64,000 bases of DNA. It comes from DSOI01 sp041394885 (GTDB lineage: Bacteria; Acidobacteriota; Terriglobia; Bryobacterales; Bryobacteraceae). A model generated the notes under the pieces. That model saw only the letters and a program-made list of their open reading frames with translations. It was not told where the DNA came from and did not search any database. Positions 25,636 to 34,299 of this stretch are shown here, in pieces. Position numbers and translations under genes: made by a program. Location: contig JAWKHI010000009.1 in NCBI GenBank assembly GCA_041394885.1, forward strand, positions 62,001-126,000, read 5' to 3'. The first letter of the stretch is position 1. Every line of letters starts with the position of its first letter.

Positions 25636-28600
25636 ATGACGAATCGTATCGTTCCAATGCTGGTAGCCACGGTGCTCGGCAGCGCCGGGGCGTTTGGACA
25701 AATCGGAACGTCAACTATCACCGGACGCGTCACCGATACGACCGGGGCCGTAGTTCCCGGTGTTCAGGTCACGGTGGTGCAGATCACCACCAACTTCACA
25801 CAGAACGCGGTGACCAACGATGAAGGTCTGTACCGGGTGCTATCGCTGCAGCCGGGCCTGTACCGGGTCACGTTCGAGTCCCAGGGATTCAAGAAGGCGG
25901 TGCGGGAGGACGTGGAGTTGCGCACCGGGGATACGCTCGCCGTGGACATGGCGATGCAGATCGGCAACGTGACGGAGTCGATCGAGGTGCAAGGGGGGGC
26001 GCAATTGCTCGAGACCGAGACCTCGGCGACCGGGACGGTGATGAGCGGGAACGTGCTGTACGATATGCCACTGTACCAGCGCTACATCAACTCGACGATG
26101 AACCTGGTTCCGGGGATGACGTCGGGCGGCTATGCCTATGGCGGGTCTCTCGGGTCCTACCATTTGGCCGGCCAGCGCGCCGGCGCGATAGGGATTTTCG
26201 AGGATGGGGTGAACGGCAACGATCAACAAAGCGGCACCGGGACCGTGAAGCCTATCCAGAATTCGGTTGCGGAAGTGAAAGTGCTGACGACGCTGCCGCC
26301 GGCCGAGTATGGGCACTCGGCCGGGGGGGTGATCAGTGTGGTGAAAAAGAGCGGCACCAATGAACTGCACGGGATGGCGTCGTTCTACGGGCGGACGCGG
26401 AGCATGCAGCATCGCTTGTTCTATGACAAGCAGACGACGTCGCAATTGAACCAGGGCGTTTTCTTCATGCAGCCGGACGCTAACGTCAGCGGCCCTGTTT
26501 TTATCCCGAAGGTTTACGACGGGCGCAACAAGACGTTCTTCTTTTTCGGGTTCCAGCGTCTGCATGAGAAAAAAGCGGCGCAGGTGGACGCGACCACGCC
26601 CACGGCGGCGATGAAGAACGGCAACTTCAATTTCGAGGGAGTGGCCAACTCGAACCAGATCTTCGATCCGGCGACGACTCGAAACGTGAACGGACGCTGG
26701 ATGCGGGACGCGTTCCCGGGCAACATCGTGCCGGCGAGCCGTTTCGATCCGGTGGCGCGCAACGTGCTTGCGATCGATCCGTGGGTGGCGCCGACGCGGG
26801 GCGGAGCCAACGCGGCCGGCCCCAACGGGAACTTGCTGGCGACTGAATACGCGAAGGTGTTCTTCAACGACTACAACTACCGTGTGGACCACCAGTTCAA
26901 TCCGAATTTCAAGATCTATTTCAGTTGGACGCAGAACGATCAAAGCGGCTTCGGGCGTCCGATCAACATCAAGGAGAGCAATCCGGAGTTCGATGCGTCG
27001 CAGGGGAACTGGAATCCGTTCAACCAGAAGAACGGATCGATCGGCAAGACCTGGATCGTGTCGCCCTCGGTAGTGAACGACGCGCGCATCGGCTACTTCC
27101 GGCGGCTGAATCAGTCGGTAGTGCCGTCTTATAACGAGAACTGGGCGCAGAAGCTCGGGATACCGAACGTGAGCGAAGCGCTGATGCCGGGCTTCGGCGA
27201 CACCAACCGTTACTCGGCGAGTTCGATTTACGGCATCTACGGGGCCACCCCGAGCCGGCTGGTGAACGAGACGATTTCGTTCCGCGACGACCTCTCCTAT
27301 ATCCGGGGCCGGCATGCGATGAAGTTCGGATACGAACTGTTACGGTTCCGGCTGAACAGCGCGATTCCGGCCAATCCGGTGAACTTCTCGTTTGCGAACG
27401 TGACCGCGGGTCTGCAGGCCAACGGGCAGCCGGTTCCCAACACGGGGAACACCTTCGCCGGGTTCCTGACGGGATATGTGGCGTCGGCGCAGTTCCGGTC
27501 TGAGCTGACGAGTTGGCTGCCGCGGTCGTCGATCCACAGTTTCTATCTGCAGGACGACTGGAAGGTGACGCCGACGCTGACCGCCAACGTCGGGCTCCGG
27601 TATTCCAACGAGGGGCCGTTCAATACGAAATACGGCTTGATGAGCAACTTCGATCCGAACGGGACCGATCCGCTGACGGGAAGGCCGGGCGCCATCGTCC
27701 ATCCCGCGACGGGGTTGAACAAGCGCGACAACAACAACTTCAACCCGCGCGTGGGGCTGGCGTGGCATCCGCTGGAGCGGTGGGTGTTCCGCGGCGGCGT
27801 GGGCTTCTACACGGTGGACCTGAAATTCCCGGTGGGCCGGGCACAGTATGACGAATATTCGGCGGTGACCAATCAACAGTCCCCGCCGGGCAACCCGACG
27901 CCGATTTACCGGATCAGCAACGGGACCCCGGCGACGTTCAATATCGTGAACGGCGTGGCGCCGTTCGTAGGGAGCAACTACAGCGCGCGTGCGGTGCAGT
28001 TCCGGGATCCGAATCTGCGGAATCCGTACGCCGCCAACTGGAACGCCAGCATGCAGTACGAACTGAAGAAAGACTACCTGCTGGAGCTTAGCTACCAGGG
28101 GTCCGCGGGGGTTGGACTGGTGGAGCGGTGGCAACTGAACACGTTCCCGATCGACTTTGGCGCCAACGATCCGGCTCTGCGGAACGCGGCGTTCGCGGCG
28201 TCGCAGAACTACCGGCCGTACTCGGCGTTCGGCAGCATCCCCATGCAATCGAACTTCGGGCACTCGACGTTCCACTCCGGGACGGTGAAGCTCGAAAAGC
28301 GGTTCTCGCGGGGAATGTTTTTCAACGCGTTTTACACACTTTCCAAGGCGATCGACAGCCAGGACAACGATAACGCGGGTGCGGGCGTGGCCCCGATTCA
28401 GAATCGGAATCTGGAGAAAGGGCGGGCCGGCTTTGACCGAAATCACCGGTTCGTTGGTGTGATCAATTGGGAGCTGCCGATCGGGACCGGGCGCCGGATC
28501 GGATCCGGGATGGGCCGCGTGGCCAACGCGTTGATCGGAGGGTGGGAGCTGAGCTGGATCCAGACGCTCGAATCCGGGAACCCGCTGACGTTCTCGTTCG

Positions 28601-29046
28601 CCAATAGCCCCAACAACTACTTCCCGACCTATGCGGGAACGCGCCGGCCGGATCTGGTGAGCCAGCCGGTGTACGACTTCAGCAAGTGGGACAACGGAGG
28701 GCCGAACCGGTTCACCCAGCAGGCGCTGCCGGCGGTGGTGGACATCAACGCGTTTGCCTATCCGGCGGCGTTCACGGTGGGCAACTCGGGCCGCAACATC
28801 CTTACCGGACCCCGCTTGGTCTGGGCCCAGGTATCGGCGCAGAAGAACTTCCGGGTGACCGAGCGGTTGAACGCGCAGTTGCGGTGGGACTTCCAGAATG
28901 CCCTGAAAACTTACAACTTCACGGGGCCGAGCACCACCGTGGACTTCCGCAATCCGCGCACGTTCGGAAAGCTGGGCGCCGATCCGCGCACGGCGTCACT
29001 GGGCGGACAGCCGCTGATGAACCTGACGGTGATGCTGCAATTCTGA
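25636..29046 (+). CDS. TonB-dependent receptor with N-terminal carboxypeptidase-like domain
   Basis: The 1136-residue protein starts with a signal peptide (TNRIVPMLVATVLGSAGAFG). Residues about 25-110 form a CarboxypepD_reg-like domain (STITGRVTDTTGAVVPGVQV ... LYRVTFESQGFKK), about 115-230 a plug-like region (MPLYQRYINSTMNLVPGM; VLTTLPPAEYGHSAGGVISV), and the rest a beta-barrel with many aromatic strands (SFYLQDDWKVTPTLTANVGL) ending in VMLQF, the aromatic terminal residue recognised by the BAM machinery. This is the Oar/SusC-like type highly expanded in Acidobacteria, used for uptake of oligosaccharides or other large nutrients. No SusD-type partner or TonB/ExbBD gene is adjacent. GAAGGGGG precedes the ATG. 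Confidence 0.93.
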   Translation: MTNRIVPMLVATVLGSAGAFGQIGTSTITGRVTDTTGAVVPGVQVTVVQITTNFTQNAVTNDEGLYRVLSLQPGLYRVTFESQGFKKAVREDVELRTGDTLAVDMAMQIGNVTESIEVQGGAQLLETETSATGTVMSGNVLYDMPLYQRYINSTMNLVPGMTSGGYAYGGSLGSYHLAGQRAGAIGIFEDGVNGNDQQSGTGTVKPIQNSVAEVKVLTTLPPAEYGHSAGGVISVVKKSGTNELHGMASFYGRTRSMQHRLFYDKQTTSQLNQGVFFMQPDANVSGPVFIPKVYDGRNKTFFFFGFQRLHEKKAAQVDATTPTAAMKNGNFNFEGVANSNQIFDPATTRNVNGRWMRDAFPGNIVPASRFDPVARNVLAIDPWVAPTRGGANAAGPNGNLLATEYAKVFFNDYNYRVDHQFNPNFKIYFSWTQNDQSGFGRPINIKESNPEFDASQGNWNPFNQKNGSIGKTWIVSPSVVNDARIGYFRRLNQSVVPSYNENWAQKLGIPNVSEALMPGFGDTNRYSASSIYGIYGATPSRLVNETISFRDDLSYIRGRHAMKFGYELLRFRLNSAIPANPVNFSFANVTAGLQANGQPVPNTGNTFAGFLTGYVASAQFRSELTSWLPRSSIHSFYLQDDWKVTPTLTANVGLRYSNEGPFNTKYGLMSNFDPNGTDPLTGRPGAIVHPATGLNKRDNNNFNPRVGLAWHPLERWVFRGGVGFYTVDLKFPVGRAQYDEYSAVTNQQSPPGNPTPIYRISNGTPATFNIVNGVAPFVGSNYSARAVQFRDPNLRNPYAANWNASMQYELKKDYLLELSYQGSAGVGLVERWQLNTFPIDFGANDPALRNAAFAASQNYRPYSAFGSIPMQSNFGHSTFHSGTVKLEKRFSRGMFFNAFYTLSKAIDSQDNDNAGAGVAPIQNRNLEKGRAGFDRNHRFVGVINWELPIGTGRRIGSGMGRVANALIGGWELSWIQTLESGNPLTFSFANSPNNYFPTYAGTRRPDLVSQPVYDFSKWDNGGPNRFTQQALPAVVDINAFAYPAAFTVGNSGRNILTGPRLVWAQVSAQKNFRVTERLNAQLRWDFQNALKTYNFTGPSTTVDFRNPRTFGKLGADPRTASLGGQPLMNLTVMLQF

Positions 29047-29053
29047 CCCGGCG

Positions 29054-30226
29054 TCAGGGGCGGGTTTCGGGCTGGTACCAATCGGGCGCCGGCCCGGAGG
29101 CCGCCTGGATGGCGGGGACGAAACTACGGTCGAGTTCGCCGACCAGCGCCGCGAGGTTCGCGACGATGCGGGCCCAGCGATCGGGCCCGCCGATGGGATA
29201 TTGCATCGAGCCGATCGCGCGGGCCGAGGGCGGTAGCGGCAGGCGGGCGGTGAAGCCCAGGCCGTGGACGTGGTAGGAGGCGGTGAGGCTGTTACTCCAG
29301 GTACCGACGTCGAGACTGAGTTCCACGGTGAGTTTGGCGTCGGTGCGGCGGCGGAGGGTGAACGTGCCGGATTCGCCGCGGCAGTCGTAGCCGAGCGGCT
29401 TGAACGCGGCGGCGAGGGCGGGGCGTTTGGGGCCGCTCGCGGTGCCCAAGGGAGTTTCGCGGAGCGCCTCCAGGGAGGGCGGCAGGTCATGGGGGAGGGA
29501 AGCGGCAGCGACGACTTCAGTGAGACGCGAGCGATAGTCGCCGACGATGGCGGCGACGCGGGCGGCGACTTCCGGATCGGCCTGCGCGGCGCGCAACGTA
29601 TCGGGAGCGCCGTCGAAGCCGGGGAGGGGGACTTGGATCGTCTTAGCGGCCTTCCCGCAGGCGGCCAGGATGGAGGCGACCGGAGGCGGCAGCGCGGGCA
29701 GCTTGCGGCGGGAGGAGCGGGCATCGTCATCGGTCTCGACCACGCTGAGCGCCATCAAGGACCGGTTGCGGCCGTTGACCCACCAGGAGTCCCCGACGAT
29801 GATGCCGGGCGATTGCGTGGGCGCCAGGACCGCGCCGGGAAGCGGCGCTCCGAAAGCGGGGTTGCGGAAGTGCACCGCGATGCCGTGAAAGGGAAAGGAA
29901 CGCGGCACGCCTTGCGCGATGGCCAGCAGCGTTTCGAAGTCGATTTCGCGGCCCTCGGCGGGGGAGCCGGGGCCGTTGGAGATCATGGGAACCGGATCGC
30001 CGCCGGGCAACATGCTGGCCGCGGAGTGAAACTCCTGTAGCAGGGGAAACCGCTTGCATGCCCGCGTGACGGCGGAGGTGAAGCCGGGAGTGGGTGCATC
30101 GCTGGCGGTGAAGGTGACGGAGGGCTCCAGCTCCGCTTCGGCAAACCCGGAGCGGATGCGGTCGAGCATGACGGCGAGCTGCTCTTTCCTGCTCGCGCGA
30201 AAGGTTGTGAACAAAGCGACTTTCAT
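29054..30226 (-). CDS. Protein of unknown function, about 390 residues
   Basis: ATG at 30226 (MKVALFTTFRASRKEQLAVM) is chosen because the frame upstream is antisense to aroA. The N-terminal half is alpha/beta with GGDPVPMISNGPGSPAEGRE and FPFHGIAVHFRNPAFGA, and contains SWWVNGRNRSLMALSVVETD. The C-terminal half has a compact domain with YDCRGESGTFTLRRRTDAKL, which resembles a short beta-sandwich, and ends YPIGGPDRWARIVANLAALV. No signal peptide, membrane segment or known catalytic motif is recognised. It is divergent from aroA (81 bases) and convergent with the TonB-dependent receptor, 7 bases away. I cannot assign a family. Confidence 0.6.
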   Translation of the reverse strand: MKVALFTTFRASRKEQLAVMLDRIRSGFAEAELEPSVTFTASDAPTPGFTSAVTRACKRFPLLQEFHSAASMLPGGDPVPMISNGPGSPAEGREIDFETLLAIAQGVPRSFPFHGIAVHFRNPAFGAPLPGAVLAPTQSPGIIVGDSWWVNGRNRSLMALSVVETDDDARSSRRKLPALPPPVASILAACGKAAKTIQVPLPGFDGAPDTLRAAQADPEVAARVAAIVGDYRSRLTEVVAAASLPHDLPPSLEALRETPLGTASGPKRPALAAAFKPLGYDCRGESGTFTLRRRTDAKLTVELSLDVGTWSNSLTASYHVHGLGFTARLPLPPSARAIGSMQYPIGGPDRWARIVANLAALVGELDRSFVPAIQAASGPAPDWYQPETRP

Positions 30227-30307
30227 GAGGGTTGTGTTCCGCCCGATAGATCGGCAATTCGGGCCACGGACAGCAGGCACGGGTCGGCTACAATAGGGGA
30301 TTCCCAA

Positions 30308-31591
30308 ATGCAACATCGCGTTTCCCCTGCCCGGTCGCTCAAGGGCACCGTGCGCCTTCCTGGCGACAAATCGATCTCCCACCGCTACGGCATGATCGCC
30401 GCGTGCTCGGAAGGCGATTCCGTTATCGAGAACTATTCGACGGGGGCGGACTGCCAGTCGACGCTCGGGTGCGTGGAGGCGCTTGGCGTGAAGGTGAGCC
30501 GCGAGCCAGGGGCGGTGCGAATTCACGGCAAGGGGCTGGATGGATGGTCGGAACCGGCGGCGCCGCTGGACGCGGGCAACTCGGGGTCGACGATCCGGAT
30601 GCTGTCAGGGATGCTCGCGGCGCAGCCGTTTACCACGACGATCGGCGGGGACGAATCTCTGTCGCGGCGGCCGATGCAGCGGATCATCACGCCGCTCGCG
30701 GCGATGGGCGCGCGGGTGGAGGCGCGGGACGGGAAGTTCCCGCCGCTGACCATTCATGGCGCCAAATTGAAGGCGATCGAGTACGAGCCGCCGGTGGCGA
30801 GCGCGCAGGTGAAGACGTGCGTGCTTTTCGCCGGTCTGCATACCGAAGGCGAGACGAAGGTGATCGAACGGGTCCGGACGCGGGACCACTCGGAAGTGGC
30901 GCTACGGGAGTTCGGGGCCGATGTGGAGCGGCGGGGGGACGTGATCACAATCGTGGGCCGGCCGCGGCTGCAGGGCCGAAACCTGAAGGTGCCGGGAGAC
31001 CTGTCGTCGGCGGCGTTTTTTCTGGTGGCGGCGAACCTGATTCCCGGGTCGCGGATCGTGATCGAGGGCGTCGGGCTGAGCCCCTCGCGGACGCAGCTCA
31101 TCGACTGGCTGATGGCGGCGGGAGCCCAGATCCGTGTCCTCGACGTGGGCCAGACGGGTGGCGAGATGACAGGGACGCTGCTGGTGACCGGACGCCAGGT
31201 GGAGGGCGGGGTGATCGAGGGGGCGATGACGGCGGGGCTCATCGACGAGATACCCGTGTTGGCGGTCCTCGGGGCGTCGTCCAAGCAAGGGCTGGTGGTG
31301 AAGGATGCGGCCGAGCTTCGAGTCAAGGAGAGCGACCGCATCGAGACGGTGGCCGAGAATCTGCGGCGCATGGGCGTGGAGATCGAGACCGCGCCGGACG
31401 GGTTCCGCATTCCGGGCAATCAGCGATTCCGCGCGGCCGAACTGGATTCCCATGGCGATCACCGGATCGCGATGGCGTTCACGGTGGCGGGGCTCGCCGC
31501 CGATGGGGAGTCCGTGGTGAACAACGCCGAAGCGGCCTCTGTTTCCTATCCCGAGTTTTACGCTACACTGGCCCTACTCGGAGAAAACTAG
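30308..31591 (+). CDS. aroA: 3-phosphoshikimate 1-carboxyvinyltransferase (EPSP synthase)
   Basis: The 427-residue enzyme joins shikimate-3-phosphate and phosphoenolpyruvate in the sixth step of chorismate synthesis. LPGDKSISHRYGMIAACSEG (about residue 18) holds the PEP-binding Lys, DAGNSGSTIRML the loop that in class I enzymes reads NAGTAMRPL, GDESLSRRPMQRI the RPM segment, SAQVKTCVLFAGL the substrate Gln, and DEIPVLAVL plus LRVKESDRIETV the catalytic Asp and Lys-Glu. The GNSGSTIR and RPMxR pattern is that of class II (Bacillus/Agrobacterium CP4-like) enzymes. No other aro gene is adjacent. A minimal histidine kinase gene starts 4 bases after the stop. Confidence 0.94.
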   Translation: MQHRVSPARSLKGTVRLPGDKSISHRYGMIAACSEGDSVIENYSTGADCQSTLGCVEALGVKVSREPGAVRIHGKGLDGWSEPAAPLDAGNSGSTIRMLSGMLAAQPFTTTIGGDESLSRRPMQRIITPLAAMGARVEARDGKFPPLTIHGAKLKAIEYEPPVASAQVKTCVLFAGLHTEGETKVIERVRTRDHSEVALREFGADVERRGDVITIVGRPRLQGRNLKVPGDLSSAAFFLVAANLIPGSRIVIEGVGLSPSRTQLIDWLMAAGAQIRVLDVGQTGGEMTGTLLVTGRQVEGGVIEGAMTAGLIDEIPVLAVLGASSKQGLVVKDAAELRVKESDRIETVAENLRRMGVEIETAPDGFRIPGNQRFRAAELDSHGDHRIAMAFTVAGLAADGESVVNNAEAASVSYPEFYATLALLGEN

Positions 31592-31595
31592 AAGC

Positions 31596-32234
31596 GTGCA
31601 ATCGGCCGGCGATCTCACACTGGAAGGTCTTGTCCACGACCTGAACAATGTCTTTGAAACGATCCAGGACATCGGGGAGAGCCTCGCCAAGGATCCGAAG
31701 TACGCTAAGGCGGCGACGCGGCTGGATCGATCCATGCAGCGAGCGAGCCGAATCCTTTCGAGTTATTTCGAGTTTTCGCAGGCGTCGCTTGATTTGGATC
31801 TGATCGTCGAGCACGCGGGCGAGTATGCCAACGACAGTCTGTTGGCGGTGAAGGGGCCGCAATTGAGGTTCGTGAGGAACATCGAGGGCGGGACAAGGCT
31901 GCGTGGCAATCCGGCGGCGTGGGAACGCGTATTCACGAATCTGTTTCTCAACGCGGCCCAGGCGATGGGTGAGGATGGGGGCACGGTGGAGATCGAGGCG
32001 GCCGTGGCCGAAGGCGGCGCGATTGCGATTGCGGTTCGTGACGACGGGCCGGGGATTTCCCCAAAGGTGTTAGAGCGAATCTTCGAACCGCGTTTCTCGA
32101 CGCGGGCCCGGCGTAGCGGATTGGGCCTGCACATCGTGAAGACGATCGTGGAGGGACTGGGCGGGACCGTTACGGCGGAGAACCGGCCGGGAGCGCGGGG
32201 TGCGCAGTTCCGCATCCTGCTGCCGGCGTTTTAG
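31596..32234 (+). CDS. Minimal soluble histidine kinase
   Basis: A GTG at 31596, 4 bases after aroA, starts a 212-residue protein. Its N-terminus has an H-box of the NtrB-like type, LVHDLNNVFETIQ (His about residue 14), and the remainder is a HATPase domain: N-box VFTNLFLNAAQAMG, G1 VRDDGPGIS, F-box IFEPRFST and G2 RSGLGLHIVKTI. No sensory or transmembrane part exists, so input must come from a partner protein. Length is well below typical kinases but all phosphotransfer boxes are present. No response regulator gene is adjacent. Confidence 0.82.
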   Translation: MQSAGDLTLEGLVHDLNNVFETIQDIGESLAKDPKYAKAATRLDRSMQRASRILSSYFEFSQASLDLDLIVEHAGEYANDSLLAVKGPQLRFVRNIEGGTRLRGNPAAWERVFTNLFLNAAQAMGEDGGTVEIEAAVAEGGAIAIAVRDDGPGISPKVLERIFEPRFSTRARRSGLGLHIVKTIVEGLGGTVTAENRPGARGAQFRILLPAF

Positions 32235-32287
32235 CACCGGTCCTGTCACGGAAAGGCAAGGACCGCATCTGCAAAGGAAAGGCCTAT

Positions 32288-32674
32288 ATGCTCTACGAAT
32301 TGACATCCACGAAATCGTTGAACGACATTGACCAGGCATTACGGACGGCCGCGGCGGAGCGCAAATTCGGAGTCCTGACGGTGCATAATCTCGAGGAGAC
32401 GATGCGTAACAAGGGCGTCGAGTTCGGGAGTACGTGCCTGATCTACGAGATCTGCAATCCGCATCAGGCGAAGAAGGTGCTCGAAGCCAATGGTGCGGTG
32501 TCGACGGCGCTGCCTTGCCGGATCTCGGTGTATTCGGGCAAACACGCCGCTGGGTACCGGCTGGCGACTCTGCTCCCGACGGCGCTGATCGGAATGTTCG
32601 GCAACCCGGAACTCGAACCCGTGGCGGAGGAGGTGGAGCAGGTGATCAAGGAGATCATGCAGGCCGCGGCCTAG
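32288..32674 (+). CDS. DUF302 family protein
   Basis: The 128-residue product matches the DUF302 pattern: an alternating alpha/beta start (STKSLNDIDQALRTAAAERK), FGVLTVHNLEETMRNKGVEF, then LIYEICNPHQAKKVLEANGA and TALPCRISVYSGKHA. Members bind or sense small ligands in an unknown way and often lie near thiol or stress genes. A single Cys in ALPCRISVY is conserved in the family. It lies 53 bases downstream of the minimal kinase on the same strand and may be in the aroA transcript. No signal peptide is present. Confidence 0.85.
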   Translation: MLYELTSTKSLNDIDQALRTAAAERKFGVLTVHNLEETMRNKGVEFGSTCLIYEICNPHQAKKVLEANGAVSTALPCRISVYSGKHAAGYRLATLLPTALIGMFGNPELEPVAEEVEQVIKEIMQAAA

Positions 32675-32698
32675 CGCGCACCCCCGTGCGGAGCCGGG

Positions 32699-33589
32699 CT
32701 AGAGCCCGGCGAGAAATTTGTTGAGTTCGCGCAGCAGGTGCGCTTTTTCCTCGCGTCGCACGTTGTGTCCGGCGTTGTCGATATGGACGATCGTGCCCTT
32801 GGCGAGCTTGGCGGTGATTTCCTCATTCTGTTTGCGGACGTCGGCGGGGGCGTCGGCTTTGAGGATTAACACGGGGACCGTGATTTTCGCGAACAGGTCT
32901 GCCATGGCAGGACGTCCGCCCAGGCCGCGAAGGGCGGTATTGGGGTGATGCATGCGTTTGGAGGGCGCCCAGATTTCGCATTCGGCGCGGCCCCATTTGG
33001 GCGATCCTTTCATGCAGCCCGCCACGAGATCTTCAAGGCTGGTGTTGTTGCGCGCAAGCACCTGTTTCTGCCTTTCTTCGGGCGTGGATGCCGCGCCGCC
33101 GGGCCCGCGGGCGCCGGCCGGGCGGGGAAGCAAGCCTGGATCTTCAAGGACGATGGCGCGCGCCAAGTCCGGATATTTGGCGCCGAACCAAGCGGCGGCG
33201 GCGGCTCCCATCGAGTGTCCCATCACGATGGGCTTGTCGAGTTTCAATTCACGAATGATCCCGGCGAGATCGTCGACCTGGGCGTCGGCGGCGTCGGAGG
33301 CCGAGGGCGGGTCCGACTGGCCGTGGCCGCGAGCGTCGGGCATGATGACGTCGTAGCGGTCTTCGAGTTCCTTGGCGAGCGCGGTCCAGCACAGTCCATC
33401 GTCGGAAGAGCCATGGGCGAGCACCATCGGGGGTTTGGCTCCGCCGGTGCGCCAATAGTGGATACGGATGCCATTGGTGAGCACCCAGCCATCGGTCCAC
33501 GTGGAAGGCGGCGCCGGGGCCTTGACGGCGGCGAAGGCCGGAATCACGAGTCCGGCGGCGATGAGGAAGCGAGCGACGGTATACTTCAT
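32699..33589 (-). CDS. Exported alpha/beta hydrolase
   Basis: The 296-residue protein has a signal peptide (KYTVARFLIAAGLVIPAFAA) and the alpha/beta-hydrolase fold: oxyanion HG in VLAHGSSDDGLCW, PDARGHGQSD, nucleophile Ser in VMGHSMGAAAAAW (about residue 140), an acid in VLILKADAPADV and the His in IDNAGHNVRREEK. The sequence order is like BioH/haloperoxidase-type esterases. The substrate is unknown; export suggests an ester or lactone met in the periplasm or medium. It is divergent from a second exported protein, 14 bases apart, so both promoters overlap the other gene's start. Confidence 0.87.
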   Translation of the reverse strand: MKYTVARFLIAAGLVIPAFAAVKAPAPPSTWTDGWVLTNGIRIHYWRTGGAKPPMVLAHGSSDDGLCWTALAKELEDRYDVIMPDARGHGQSDPPSASDAADAQVDDLAGIIRELKLDKPIVMGHSMGAAAAAWFGAKYPDLARAIVLEDPGLLPRPAGARGPGGAASTPEERQKQVLARNNTSLEDLVAGCMKGSPKWGRAECEIWAPSKRMHHPNTALRGLGGRPAMADLFAKITVPVLILKADAPADVRKQNEEITAKLAKGTIVHIDNAGHNVRREEKAHLLRELNKFLAGL

Positions 33590-33603
33590 ACAGGTTCCCG
33601 GCT

Positions 33604-34281
33604 ATGAAGTATATCTGTTTTGCTGTTTGCGTGCTGGCGGCGTCTGCGTTGGCGACTGGGGCACAAGGGGCGGATAAGAGCGGCCCTGTGCGAGGCGAGG
33701 GGTCCGACAAGCACGTTCGGGTGGAGGCGACCGCGTACCTGGACAGAGATTCGATCCGGCAGGCCGTCGGCATGGAGATGGAAGAGGGCTTTATTGTGAT
33801 CGAGGTGAAGGTGACGCCCGCCGAGGGGCACAAGCTCAATCTGATGCGCGACGATTTCTTGATCCGGTCAGATAAAGACGGGCAGCGGGGAACGCCGTAC
33901 TCGCCGACACAGATTGCCGGGTCGAGCGTGCTGGTGGTGAAGACAGGCTATTCGGGCGGGGCGGTGGCGCAGCAGAGCCGCGGACCTTCCTGGGGCGGGC
34001 TCGGCGGTGGAATGCCGGGGCAGCTTCCAGGCGGCGGCCCGAGCGGCATCGGCAACACGGCGAGTCAGGAAAGCGCCGTCGCGTCGGTGGAAGACGGCCC
34101 GCTGAAAGAGAAGGGGAATCCCCTGCTCCCGCTGCTCGAGAAAAACATCCTGGCGGAGAAGGAGATCGAGGCGCCGGTCTCGGGCCAACTCTACTTCCTG
34201 CTGGAAGGTAAGCACAAGACCAAGCAGGTCGAACTCCTCTACAAGACGCCATCCGGCCGCGTCTCGGTCCGGTTCAAATAA
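33604..34281 (+). CDS. Exported protein of unknown function
   Basis: The 225-residue product has a signal peptide (KYICFAVCVLAASALATGAQ), a beta-rich first half (FIVIEVKVTPAEGHKLNLMR, DDFLIRSDKDGQR), a Gly/Pro-rich central linker (GGLGGGMPGQLPGGGPSGIG) and a second beta-rich part (SGQLYFLLEGKHKTKQVELL) that ends in VSVRFK. This resembles DUF4352-like or Ig-like exported proteins that occur widely in Acidobacteria. No catalytic residues are recognised. It shares a very short divergent region with the hydrolase gene and is followed 18 bases later by the PLP enzyme gene. Confidence 0.6.
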   Translation: MKYICFAVCVLAASALATGAQGADKSGPVRGEGSDKHVRVEATAYLDRDSIRQAVGMEMEEGFIVIEVKVTPAEGHKLNLMRDDFLIRSDKDGQRGTPYSPTQIAGSSVLVVKTGYSGGAVAQQSRGPSWGGLGGGMPGQLPGGGPSGIGNTASQESAVASVEDGPLKEKGNPLLPLLEKNILAEKEIEAPVSGQLYFLLEGKHKTKQVELLYKTPSGRVSVRFK

Positions 34282-34299
34282 ACATCCCATTTTTCCCAC

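Noticed and set aside
25300..25640. Replication origin with DnaA boxes at the skew change
   Set aside because: Best match to TTATCCACA is six of nine bases; no dnaA or dnaN near. Kept only as one reading of the skew finding.
25840..27315. 491-residue open frame on the minus strand
   Set aside because: Antisense to the TonB-dependent receptor; Arg/His-rich composition is a frame shadow.
25367..29046. tRNA-His as an integration site of a mobile element carrying the receptor
   Set aside because: No integrase, no direct repeat of the tRNA 3' end was noticed downstream, and the receptor is a typical chromosomal type.
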